In this document: piece after piece, positions 1 through 5,915 of the stretch
Layout of the letters: each line of letters starts with the position of its first letter
Position numbering within the stretch: the stretch's first letter is position 1
Assembly (NCBI GenBank): GCA_012719335.1
Contig: JAAYAO010000515.1
Coordinates: 1 to 5,994, forward strand
Length of the DNA stretch: 5,994 nt
DNA from: Propionibacterium sp.
GTDB taxonomy: Bacteria; Actinomycetota; Actinomycetes; Propionibacteriales; Propionibacteriaceae
Direction of reading: 5' to 3'
Made by a program: the position numbers and the translations under genes
The notes under the pieces: model-generated
Told to the model about the DNA's origin: nothing
What the model saw: the letters and a program-made list of their open reading frames with translations, nothing else
Database searches by the model: none

Positions 1-1974
1 GACGACCGTGCCCAGGTAGCGCTCGCCCTTCTCCGGCATGGTCGGGTTGGCGATCGCGTTGATCATCGTCCGGGCGGCCTCGGCGGCGGTGCCGTCGGAG
101 GCGCCGATGTAGATGGTGCCGTCGTCCTCGATCGAGATGTTGGCGCCGGTGTCCTCCTGCATCTGGTTGATCACCTTGCCCTTGGGCCCGATCACCTCAC
201 CGATCTTGTCGACCGGAATCTTCACGGTGATGATCCGCGGGGCGTAGTCGCTCATCTCGTCGGGGCCGTCGATGGCCTCGTTCATCACGTCCAGCAGGGC
301 GTACCGGGCTTCGCGGGCCTGCAGCATGGCCTTGGCCAGCTCCTCGGCCGGGATGCCGTCCAGCTTGGTGTCCAACTGCAGGGCGGTGACGAACTGACGG
401 GTGCCGGCGACCTTGAAGTCCATATCGCCCAGGGCGTCCTCGGCGCCGAGGATGTCGGTCAGCGCCAGGTACTTGGCCTCACCGTCGACCTCTTCGCTCA
501 TCAGGCCCATCGCGATACCGGCCACCGGGGCGCGCAACGGCACACCGGCGTTCAGCAGCGCCAGGGTCGAGGCGCACACCGAACCCATCGAGGTCGAACC
601 GTTGGAGCCCAACGCCTCGGAGACCTGACGGATCGCGTAGGGGAACTCGGCCCGGTTCGGCAGCACCGGCACCAGGGCCCGCTCGGCCAGCGCACCGTGG
701 CCGACCTCGCGCCGCTTCGGCGACCCCACCCGTCCGGTCTCACCGGTGGAGTAGGGCGGGAAATTGTAGTTGTGCATGTACCGCTTGCTGGTCTCGGGGC
801 CCAGCACGTCGAGCTTCTGCTCCATCTCGAGCATGTTCAAGGTGGTGACACCCATGATCTGGGTCTCGCCGCGCTGGAACAGGGCCGAGCCGTGCACCCG
901 CGGGATCACGCCGACCTCGGCCGACAGGGTACGGATGTCGCGCGGGCCGCGGCCGTCGATGCGAACCCCGTCGGTGAGGGTGCGGTGCCGCACGATCTTC
1001 TTGGTGAGCGCCTTGAACGCGGCCGACAGTTCCTTCTCCCGACCCTCGAACTGGTCGGCCAGTTCCTCGGTGATCCGGATCCGCAGCTCGTGGGAGGCGT
1101 CGTCGCGGTCCTGCTTGCCGGGGATCTGCATGATCTTCGACAGCTCGTCCTCGGCCTTGGCGGCCACCGCGTCGTAGGCGTCGGACTCGTAGTCGTGGAA
1201 GACCGGGAAGGGGTAGGTGTCCTTCGGCATCTTGGCGGCCAGTTCGGCCTGCGCGTCGCACAGCGCCTTGATGAACGGCTTGGACGCCTCCAAGCCCTCG
1301 CTGACGACCTCCTCGGTCGGGGCGGTGCGCCCGGCCTTGACCAGGTCCCAGGTCTGCTCGGTCGACTCGGCTTCGACCATCATGATGGCGACGTCGCCGT
1401 CGGCCAGCACCCGGCCGGCCACGACCATGTCGAAGGTCGCGTCCTCGAGCTGCTCCACGGTCGGGAAGGCGACCCACTGGTCACCGATCAGCGCGACCCG
1501 GACGCCACCGATCGGGCCGGAGAACGGCAGACCAGCGAGCTGGGTGGACATCGAGGCGGCGTTGATCGCCACCACGTCGTAGAGCACGTTGGGGTTCAGC
1601 GCCAGCACGGTGACGATGACCTGCACCTCGTTGCGCAGGCCCTTGACGAAGGACGGGCGCAGCGGACGGTCGATCAGCCGGCAGGTGAGGATCGCGTCCT
1701 CGGACGGGCGGCCCTCCCGGCGGAAGAAGGAGCCGGGGATCCGGCCCGCGGCGTACATCCGCTCCTCGACGTCGACGGTCAACGGGAAGAAGTCGATCGC
1801 GTCGCGCGGGGTCTTCTGGGCGGTGGTGGTCGACAGCAACATGGTGTCGTCGTCGAAGTAGACCACGGCGGCGCCGTCGGCCTGCTTGGCCAACTGGCCG
1901 GATTCGAAACGGACGGTGTGCTTGCCGAACTTGCCGTTGTCGAGAACGGCCTCGGTGAATTCAGGTCCCTCCAC
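1..1974 (-). CDS. pnp: Polyribonucleotide nucleotidyltransferase (PNPase), C-terminus cut off by the window edge
   Basis: PNPase degrades RNA 3'->5' by phosphorolysis, releasing nucleoside diphosphates, and can also add 3' tails. It is a cytoplasmic trimer. The minus strand is open for 658 codons to the window edge; actinobacterial PNPases are about 740 residues, so roughly 80 are missing. Visible in order: first RNase PH domain with FFRREG (83-88) and LIDRPLRP; a helical linker; second RNase PH domain (about 339-545) with RGET at 368-371, phosphate-loop SNGSTS (457-462) and [12 protein letters not shown], whose D513, D519 and K521 match the E. coli metal-binding D486, D492 and K494; a KH domain with GPKG at 596-599; and the first residues of S1 (GERYLGTVV). 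The GTG at 1974 is preferred because AGGAAGG lies 6 nt upstream. An in-frame ATG at 1992 lies upstream of that ribosome binding site. Streptomyces homologues are also called guanosine pentaphosphate synthetase I, an activity I cannot judge here. rpsO lies upstream on the same strand. Confidence 0.97.
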   Translation of the reverse strand, partial: MEGPEFTEAVLDNGKFGKHTVRFESGQLAKQADGAAVVYFDDDTMLLSTTTAQKTPRDAIDFFPLTVDVEERMYAAGRIPGSFFRREGRPSEDAILTCRLIDRPLRPSFVKGLRNEVQVIVTVLALNPNVLYDVVAINAASMSTQLAGLPFSGPIGGVRVALIGDQWVAFPTVEQLEDATFDMVVAGRVLADGDVAIMMVEAESTEQTWDLVKAGRTAPTEEVVSEGLEASKPFIKALCDAQAELAAKMPKDTYPFPVFHDYESDAYDAVAAKAEDELSKIMQIPGKQDRDDASHELRIRITEELADQFEGREKELSAAFKALTKKIVRHRTLTDGVRIDGRGPRDIRTLSAEVGVIPRVHGSALFQRGETQIMGVTTLNMLEMEQKLDVLGPETSKRYMHNYNFPPYSTGETGRVGSPKRREVGHGALAERALVPVLPNRAEFPYAIRQVSEALGSNGSTSMGSVCASTLALLNAGVPLRAPVAGIAMGLMSEEVDGEAKYLALTDILGAEDALGDMDFKVAGTRQFVTALQLDTKLDGIPAEELAKAMLQAREARYALLDVMNEAIDGPDEMSDYAPRIITVKIPVDKIGEVIGPKGKVINQMQEDTGANISIEDDGTIYIGASDGTAAEAARTMINAIANPTMPEKGERYLGTVV

Positions 1975-2136
1975 GGGATTCCTTCCTGACATGGCGCGCG
2001 TCGGTGCGTGGTCAATCCCGATGAGACCGGTCTTCGATCGAGGCCCACGGGCACATCGTCCCGGAGACCACTACCGAGGACCGAGATCGCATCCGGTGGA
2101 CGAACCGGCGCACGCGGTGGTGGGTAGTGCTATTCG
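1975..2136 (-). other. pnp leader region, no gene seen
   Basis: No coding sequence is supported here. The minus-strand RNA could pair CACTACC (2129-2123) with GGTAGTG (2075-2069), enclosing a smaller CCGGT/ACCGG hairpin (2108-2104 with 2097-2093). Closer to pnp lie two short palindromes, AGACCGGTCT (2024-2033) and TCGATCGA (2034-2041). In E. coli and Streptomyces the pnp leader region is cut by RNase III, and in E. coli PNPase represses itself through it. Whether this leader does the same is inference. Confidence 0.35.
1981..1987 (-). promoter_or_regulatory. Ribosome binding site of pnp
   Basis: On the minus strand this reads AGGAAGG, ending 6 nt before the GTG at 1974. It decides the pnp start: the alternative in-frame ATG at 1992 lies upstream of this site and would place it inside the coding sequence. 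Confidence 0.75.
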
Positions 2137-2145
2137 GTTATATCA
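2137..2145 (-). promoter_or_regulatory. Candidate extended -10 promoter for pnp
   Basis: The minus strand reads TGATATAAC, a TGn extension followed by a -10 hexamer with five of six consensus bases. It is AT-rich in a very GC-rich surrounding. No good -35 is present at 17 bp, which an extended -10 tolerates. Transcription would start near 2130, giving pnp a leader of about 155 nt. It sits just downstream of the rpsO hairpin, so pnp could be made both by read-through from rpsO and from its own promoter, as described for Streptomyces rpsO-pnp. The promoter call is an inference from motif match alone. Confidence 0.5.
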
Positions 2146-2156
2146 AAGCAACACGT

Positions 2157-2187
2157 ACACCCCGGTGAACGGATGTTCCCGGGGTGT
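2157..2187 (-). terminator. Hairpin between rpsO and pnp: rpsO terminator or RNase III processing site
   Basis: Perfect outer arms ACACCCCGG (2157-2165) and CCGGGGTGT (2179-2187) are stacked on inner arms GAAC (2167-2170) and GTTC (2175-2178) around a four-base loop, with one unpaired base at 2166. That gives 13 base pairs in all. It begins 28 nt after the rpsO stop codon. On the minus strand the bases after the stem (ACGTGTTGCTTTGATAT) are only moderately T-rich, so it may be an imperfect terminator or a double-stranded processing site. A hairpin in this place is established for rpsO-pnp loci of E. coli and Streptomyces; its role here is inferred. Confidence 0.65.
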
Positions 2188-2214
2188 CACGGTGCCGGTC
2201 GGCGGCGATGGAAA

Positions 2215-2478
2215 TCAGCGACGCAGACCCAGCCGAGCGATCAGCGAGCGGTAGTGCTCGATGTCGTTCTTGGCCACGTAGTTGAGCAGTCGACGACGCT
2301 GACCGACCATCAACATCAGGCCGCGACGCGAGTGGTGGTCACCCTTGTGCTCCTTGAGATGTTCGGTCAGGTGCGAGATCCGCTTGGTGAGCAGCGCGAT
2401 CTGGACGTCGGGCGAACCGGTGTCCCCCGGCTTGGTCGCGTACTCTTCGATGATCTTCTGCTTCTCGGCAGCGTCCAC
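2215..2478 (-). CDS. rpsO: 30S ribosomal protein S15
   Basis: S15 is a primary binding protein of the 30S central domain. It binds the three-way junction of 16S rRNA helices 20-22 and helps dock S6/S18. The product is 87 residues, close to the usual 89. It shows the family hallmarks: [17 protein letters not shown] in the first half, the rRNA-binding stretch [11 protein letters not shown], then [10 protein letters not shown], ending RLGLRR. The start is the GTG at 2478 because a near-perfect Shine-Dalgarno (AAGGAGGAG) lies 5 nt upstream and the protein then begins MDAAEKQKI, matching the family N-terminus. The frame stays open further upstream to about 2595, but that extension is not S15-like. 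pnp follows on the same strand after 240 bp, the conserved bacterial order. Autoregulation by S15 binding its own leader is common in other phyla, and a candidate structure lies upstream. Confidence 0.98.
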   Translation of the reverse strand: MDAAEKQKIIEEYATKPGDTGSPDVQIALLTKRISHLTEHLKEHKGDHHSRRGLMLMVGQRRRLLNYVAKNDIEHYRSLIARLGLRR

Positions 2479-2483
2479 GGCTG

Positions 2484-2492
2484 CTCCTCCTT
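2484..2492 (-). promoter_or_regulatory. Strong ribosome binding site of rpsO
   Basis: The minus strand reads AAGGAGGAG, 5 nt before the GTG at 2478. It fixes the S15 start. Its GGAGG core (2490-2486) is complementary to CCUCC at 2542-2538 in the leader, so this site could be masked by a fold of the leader RNA. Confidence 0.85.
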
Positions 2493-2511
2493 CGGTTTCC
2501 CGTTGCGCGGC

Positions 2512-2552
2512 GCTCCCCCGGGTTCGGGCCCACCACTGGAGGTGGTCGGAGC
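2512..2552 (-). promoter_or_regulatory. Possible three-way-junction RNA in the rpsO leader (candidate S15 autoregulatory element)
   Basis: On the minus-strand RNA, GCUCC (2552-2548) pairs with GGAGC (2516-2512) as a closing stem. Inside are two adjacent hairpins: CCACC/GGUGG (2545-2541 with 2534-2530, six-base loop) and CCCG/CGGG (2528-2525 with 2520-2517, loop AACC). Only GA (2547-2546) and G (2529) remain unpaired at the junction. The structure ends 33 nt before the rpsO start codon. S15 recognises a three-way junction in 16S rRNA, and some known rpsO leaders, such as that of Geobacillus stearothermophilus, mimic it. The pairing is seen directly; the regulatory role is inference, and GC-rich DNA makes short helices common. 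Confidence 0.35.
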
Positions 2553-2567
2553 TCTTGGTGATCCGCG

Positions 2568-2581
2568 GCCGTCGTGACGGC
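2568..2581 (-). repeat. Short inverted repeat near the start of the rpsO leader
   Basis: GCCGTC (2568-2573) and GACGGC (2576-2581) are perfect arms separated by two bases. As RNA it would form at least a five-pair stem with a tetraloop. If rpsO transcription starts near 2585, this hairpin sits at the very 5' end of the mRNA, where it could protect the transcript. The function is not known. Confidence 0.4.
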
Positions 2582-2590
2582 AACCTGAAA

Positions 2591-2621
2591 ACCATACCCC
2601 ATCGGGCCGGTTCGCACCCAA
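2591..2621 (-). promoter_or_regulatory. Candidate rpsO promoter (weak match)
   Basis: On the minus strand TATGGT (2596-2591) could serve as -10 and TTGGGT (2621-2616) as -35, with a 19-bp spacer that is longer than ideal. The predicted start is near 2585, giving a leader of about 107 nt. The -35 lies inside the inverted repeat at 2609-2629. The motif match is modest and actinobacterial promoters vary widely. Confidence 0.35.
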
Positions 2622-2629
2622 TGCGAACC
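2609..2629. repeat. Operator-like perfect inverted repeat upstream of rpsO
   Basis: GGTTCGCA (2609-2616) and TGCGAACC (2622-2629) are perfect 8-bp arms around a 5-bp centre (CCCAA). It overlaps the candidate rpsO -35 and lies in the divergent spacer, about 139 bp before the monooxygenase start. The form suits a dimeric regulator's operator. It is not the actinobacterial LexA box, in which the half-sites face the other way (CGAAC-N4-GTTCG). The regulator and the target gene are unknown. Confidence 0.5.
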
Positions 2630-2756
2630 CACTGGCCGGGCGAACGCGTCGGGCGACTGCCGATGAACGGGAACCGGACCCGGCCGAACGAATGCGCTGC
2701 CTAGGGTGGTTACTGCACGGTATCCCACCGGCTGCACCACCATCAGACACACTGTT

Positions 2757-2762
2757 CAGGAG
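2757..2762 (+). promoter_or_regulatory. Ribosome binding site of the monooxygenase gene
   Basis: CAGGAG ends 5 nt before the GTG at 2768 and decides that start. A -10-like TAGGGT at 2702-2707 might belong to this gene's promoter, but no matching -35 is visible. Confidence 0.65.
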
Positions 2763-2767
2763 TTCCC

Positions 2768-3942
2768 GTGTCCGTCAAAGACCAGATTCTCGCCACCGCC
2801 GAGGAGTACCGTTCCGAGGCCCTGGAGGCCGACCACCTCAATCAACTGGCCGACGCCACCGTCGCCCGGATGAAGGAGCAGAAGGTCATTCGGATGCTGC
2901 AGCCCGCCGAGTACGGCGGCCTGGAGGTGGGGCCGCGCGAGTTCGCCGAAACCGTGATGACCCTGGCATCGCTGCATCCGTCCGCCGGCTGGGTCGCCGG
3001 CGTGGTCGGGGTACACCCCTGGCAGTTGGGCCTGGGCACCAAGCAGGTGCAGGACGAGGTCTGGGGTGAGGACCCCGACACCTGGATCGCCTCCCCGTAC
3101 ATGCCCAACGGCATGGCCATCCGGGTCGAGGGCGGGTACCGGATGTCGGGTCGCTGGTCCTTCTCCTCCGGCACCGACCACTGCCAGTGGCTGTACCTGG
3201 GCGCGATGAAGTGCGACGAGGAGGGCAACATGGTGATGCCCCCGCAGATGCTGCACGTGAACCTGCCGCGCAGCGACTACCAGATCGTGCCGGACTCGTG
3301 GGACGTGGTCGGTCTGCTCGGCACCGGCTCGAAGGACATCATCGTCGAGGACGCCTTCATCCCCGACCACCGCCTGATGACCTACGAGGACGTCGTCGAG
3401 GGTGTCCAGTGGCGCACCATGGGCATCGACAAGACCCTCTTCCAGCTCCCCTGGTCGATGATGTTCCCGCTGGGCATCTCCTCGGCCACGATCGGGATCG
3501 CCCAGGGCCTGTACGACCTGGTGCTCGACTACCAGCGCAACCGGGTCGGCGCCGAGGGCAACGTGATCAAGGACGACCCGATCGTGATGTACCACCTGGG
3601 TCAGAGCGGCGCCCAACTGCGGGCCGCCCGCGAGGCCATCCTGAGCAATGCCCAGGAGATCTACGACATCGTGGCCGCCGGTGAGGAAGTGCCTTCGCCC
3701 GACGCGCCGAGGGCCGCCGCAACCAGATCGACGCGGTGTGGACCGCCGCCCGTGCGGTGGACGACGCCTACGCCCGCTGTGGTGGCACCGCCCTGCGCAA
3801 CGACAACCTGATGCAGAAGTTCTGGCGCGACATGCAGGCCGGTCTGCACCACGCCATTCACGTCGCGACCACCCCGTACCAGGCGGCCGCGCTGAGCGAG
3901 CTGGGCTTCGAACCGCAGGGGCCGCTGCGCGCGATGATCTGA
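2768..3942 (+). pseudogene. HsaA-like flavin-dependent monooxygenase (oxygenase component, acyl-CoA dehydrogenase fold), frameshifted
   Basis: This resembles the oxygenase component of two-component aromatic hydroxylases (group D; HsaA, HpaH-C2 type), which take reduced flavin from a partner reductase and use O2 to hydroxylate phenolic substrates. HsaA itself acts on a seco-steroid in cholesterol breakdown; the substrate here is unknown. HsaA-like signatures: LQPAEYGGLE (44-53), GWVAGVVGVHPW (74-85, including the conserved His83), EVWGEDP (97-103), WSFSSG (130-135), GLLGTGSKDIIVEDAFIP from 182, and FWRDMQAGLHHA (352-363). The first frame is homologous up to about 3706. Homology then continues one base out of phase (EGRRNQIDAVW onward) to the stop at 3940-3942. 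Restoring one base gives 391 residues against about 394 in HsaA. As sequenced, translation would end at 3811 after 34 foreign residues and lose the C-terminal helices. No flavin reductase or steroid gene is present nearby. A simple acyl-CoA dehydrogenase is less likely from the motif match. Confidence 0.8.
3704..3711 (+). other. Frameshift site (one base missing) in the monooxygenase gene
   Basis: The first frame reads EEVPSPDA up to 3706. The homologous continuation EGRRNQ begins with GAG at 3709, so only two bases (CC, 3707-3708) stand where a codon is expected. A codon such as CGC or GCC here would restore the frame and give the same spacing as HsaA. The site is a short GC run (GCGCC), where sequencing or replication slips are plausible. 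There is no X-XXY-YYZ heptamer to suggest programmed frameshifting. Confidence 0.8.
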
Positions 3943-3989
3943 TCATCACCCCGCCCCGGCTCACAGGTTGAGTACCGGAAACGGGCGGG
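3933..3989 (+). terminator. Inverted repeats at the 3' end of the monooxygenase gene, possible weak terminator
   Basis: GATGATC (3933-3939) and GATCATC (3941-3947) form a perfect palindrome over the stop codon. Next, CCCGCCC (3950-3956) can pair with GGGCGGG (3983-3989), and the loop holds a smaller CTCA/TGAG stem (3960-3963 with 3969-3972). No T-run follows, so this would not be a classical intrinsic terminator. Function is uncertain. Confidence 0.3.
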
Positions 3990-4000
3990 CACCGCGGGGA

Positions 4001-4006
4001 TAGGCT
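4001..4006 (+). promoter_or_regulatory. Candidate -10 element for a leaderless MFS transcript
   Basis: TAGGCT fits the TAnnnT form of actinobacterial -10 elements. It ends 6 nt before the GTG at 4013 (3 nt before the GTG at 4010), the usual distance to a transcription start. No convincing Shine-Dalgarno lies before either GTG. Together this suggests an mRNA beginning at or next to the start codon. No clear -35 is seen. Confidence 0.4.
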
Positions 4007-4012
4007 GACGTG

Positions 4013-5281
4013 GTGTCCGCCCGTTTTCGTGCCCTGTTGGCCGATACCCGTCCGCTGAGCCACCCGGATTTCCGCCGGCTGTGGGTCGCGAACATCATCA
4101 CCGTGATCGGTGGGCAACTCACCGTGGTGGCGGTACCGGCCCAGCTCTACTCGATGACCGGCAGTTCGGGTTGGGTGGGGTTGACCGGCATCTTCGGCCT
4201 GGTGCCGTTGTTGGTGTTCGGGCTGTGGGGCGGTGCGCTGGCCGATTCGCTGGACCGGCGGATGCTGCTGGTGGTCACCTCGATCGGCCTGGCGGTGACC
4301 AGTGCCCTGTTCTGGGTGCAGGCCGCGCTGGGGGTGACCAACCCCTGGGTGTTGTTGTGGCTGTTCGCCCTGCAACAGGCCTTCTTCGCCCTGAACCAGC
4401 CGGTGCGCACCGCGATCGTGCCCCGACTGGTGCCGGCTCGGGAACTGGCCGCGGCCAACTCGTTGAACATGACCGTGCTGCAGGTCGGCGCGGTTGCCGG
4501 CCCGCTGGTCGGCGGCATCCTGATTCCGGTGATCGGGTTCTCCGCGCTGTACGCGATCGACGCGATCTGTTTGGTGTTGGCGGTGTTGATGGTGGTGCGG
4601 CTGCCGATGTTGCCGCCGATCGGGGCACCCACCAAGGCCGGGTTGCGGTCGGTCTTCGACGGGTTCGTCTACCTGGCCAAGCACCCGGTGGTGATGATGT
4701 CCTTCGCGGTCGACATCGTGGCGATGGTGTTCGGGATGCCGCGGGCGCTGTTCCCCGAGATCGCGAACATGTCCTTCGGGGGCCCGACCGAGGGCGGCTG
4801 GGTGTTCGCCCTGCTGTTCGCCGCGATCCCCCTCGGCGGGGTGCTCGGCGGCATCTTCTCCGGCTGGGTGTCGCGGGTGAGCCGGCACGGCCTGGCCGTG
4901 GTGATCGCGGTGATCGTGTGGGGTGCGGCGATCACCGGGTTCGGGGTGGCGGTCTGGTTCGCCCCGGGCCGGCCCGGGCTGCTGGTGGCGGTTGCGGTGG
5001 GCTGTTTGATGATCGGTGGCGCCGCGGACGTGGCCTCGGCGGCTTTCCGGTCCACGATCCTGCTGCAGGCCGCGACCGATGACATGCGGGGCCGGCTGCA
5101 GGGCGTGTTCACCGTGGTGGTCAGCGGTGGCCCGCGGGTCGCGGATCTGCTGCACGGTTCGACCGCCGCCCTGGTCGGCACCGCGGTGGCGACCGCCGGC
5201 GGTGGGGTGTTGGTGATCATCGGGACGGTCTCACTGGCCCTGCTGGTGCCGGCCTTCGTCCGCTACCGCTTCACCCCGTGA
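4013..5281 (+). CDS. MFS transporter, EntS-like drug/siderophore exporter family
   Basis: This is a 422-residue integral membrane protein of the major facilitator superfamily, expected to have 12 transmembrane helices and to export small molecules using the proton gradient. Visible features: N-terminal LSHPDFRRLWVANIITVIGGQ (from 15), typical of the EntS/MFS_3-like group; hydrophobic helices at about 23-45, 53-77, 84-105, 113-133 and onward; the motif A loop GGALADSLDRR (73-83) between helices 2 and 3; PRLVPARELAAANSLN after helix 4; a long cytoplasmic linker near 200; and GGPRVADLLHG (372-382) late in the C-terminal half, another mark of this subgroup. The substrate cannot be told. I chose the second of two tandem GTG codons (4010 and 4013) because of the -10 spacing; the difference is one residue. 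The gene starts 70 bp after the monooxygenase, and its 3' end overlaps the convergent methyltransferase gene by 11 bp. It uses more TTG codons than the genes to its left. Confidence 0.85.
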   Translation: MSARFRALLADTRPLSHPDFRRLWVANIITVIGGQLTVVAVPAQLYSMTGSSGWVGLTGIFGLVPLLVFGLWGGALADSLDRRMLLVVTSIGLAVTSALFWVQAALGVTNPWVLLWLFALQQAFFALNQPVRTAIVPRLVPARELAAANSLNMTVLQVGAVAGPLVGGILIPVIGFSALYAIDAICLVLAVLMVVRLPMLPPIGAPTKAGLRSVFDGFVYLAKHPVVMMSFAVDIVAMVFGMPRALFPEIANMSFGGPTEGGWVFALLFAAIPLGGVLGGIFSGWVSRVSRHGLAVVIAVIVWGAAITGFGVAVWFAPGRPGLLVAVAVGCLMIGGAADVASAAFRSTILLQAATDDMRGRLQGVFTVVVSGGPRVADLLHGSTAALVGTAVATAGGGVLVIIGTVSLALLVPAFVRYRFTP

Positions 5282-5915
5282 CCGCCGGGGTGTACGCCAT
5301 CAGCACCAACAGGTCGGCCTCGTCGGCTTCCTGCGCCCCGCGCACATAGCGTTCGGCGATGCTCAGCCCGGCCCCGGTGACGGCCTGCCGCACCCGGTCG
5401 GGGTCGTGCAGCACCAGCGGCACCTCGACCTCGTGCCCCAGGTAGTGGTCGGTGGGCAGCACCTCGTTGCCGATGCGCACCGCCAACAACAACCAGCCCT
5501 CCGGGGCCAGCACCCGCACCAGCGCCGCGACCGCCTCGTCCAACTCCGAGCCGGCCAGGTGCCCGAACACGTCCCAGGCGATGATCGCGCCCCACGCCGG
5601 GGCCGCCGGTGGGCGCAGCAGCCGGGTCAGGTCACCGGTCTCGAACCTCGCCCCGGGATGGGCCGCGGCAGCGGCCGCCACCATCGCCGGTGACCGGTCC
5701 ACCCCGGTGACCTGCGCGTCCATCGCGGCCAGTAGTCCGCTCGCCCAGCCCGTCCCGCACCCGACGTCGACGATCGGCCCGAGGCCGGCCAGCCGGGCCA
5801 CCAGCCAGGCGTCGAAGGGATGTGGCTCGGCCGGGTCCAGCGGCTGCTCGGCCACCTGCTCGTAGCCGGCCAGCACCCGGGCATCCCGGTCGGCGGCTCC
5901 CCCGGCCAACACCAC
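5271..5915 (-). CDS. Class I SAM-dependent methyltransferase
   Basis: This is a 214-residue soluble protein with the Rossmann-type methyltransferase core, which transfers a methyl group from S-adenosylmethionine to an unidentified acceptor. Visible: PFDAWLVARLAG (33-44) leading to the SAM-binding glycine-rich motif I, VDVGCGTG (49-56); acidic motif II, VTGVD with D73, expected to contact the ribose hydroxyls; FETGDL (91-96) for the adenine-side acidic residue D95; then WDVFGHL and LAPEGWLLLAV, the usual motif near strand 5. The start is uncertain: GTG at 5915 gives an N-terminus of normal length for small methyltransferases but has no clear Shine-Dalgarno, and the frame stays open to the right edge, so the gene could begin outside the window. 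The upstream residues are rich in Pro, Ala and Glu, like a linker, and would add to the N-terminus if translated. It converges on the MFS gene with an 11-bp overlap. Confidence 0.8.
   Translation of the reverse strand: MVLAGGAADRDARVLAGYEQVAEQPLDPAEPHPFDAWLVARLAGLGPIVDVGCGTGWASGLLAAMDAQVTGVDRSPAMVAAAAAAHPGARFETGDLTRLLRPPAAPAWGAIIAWDVFGHLAGSELDEAVAALVRVLAPEGWLLLAVRIGNEVLPTDHYLGHEVEVPLVLHDPDRVRQAVTGAGLSIAERYVRGAQEADEADLLVLMAYTPAVTG
5272..5292. terminator. Hairpin spanning the two convergent gene ends, possible shared terminator
   Basis: CACCCCG (5272-5278) and CGGGGTG (5286-5292) are perfect 7-bp arms with a 7-base loop. The loop contains the MFS stop codon, and the methyltransferase stop overlaps the left arm. 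Because the two genes overlap tail to tail, any terminator between them must lie within coding sequence, and this hairpin is placed where one could serve both. No T-run follows on either strand. Confidence 0.4.

Noticed and set aside
697..1989. A 430-codon plus-strand open frame across pnp
   Set aside because: It lies opposite the well-conserved PNPase frame and has only compositionally biased, domain-less sequence.
1975..1992. pnp start at the in-frame ATG at 1992
   Set aside because: The only good Shine-Dalgarno lies between this ATG and the GTG at 1974, so it serves the GTG.
2479..2595. N-terminal extension of S15 to an upstream start at 2595
   Set aside because: The extra residues do not resemble S15, and a strong ribosome binding site sits inside the extension just before the GTG at 2478.
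2609..2629. LexA (SOS) box
   Set aside because: The half-sites are GTTCG then CGAAC, the reverse of the actinobacterial SOS box order, and the spacing differs.
3690..3715. Programmed -1 ribosomal frameshifting in the monooxygenase gene
   Set aside because: There is no slippery heptamer and no obvious downstream stimulatory structure, and the family is not known to use recoding. A lost base is simpler.
2756..5155. A 799-codon open frame on the minus strand, rich in His, Gln, Arg and Gly
   Set aside because: It is antisense to the clearly homologous monooxygenase and MFS genes. Its low-complexity composition is what high-GC DNA gives in a shadow frame, and no known domain is visible.
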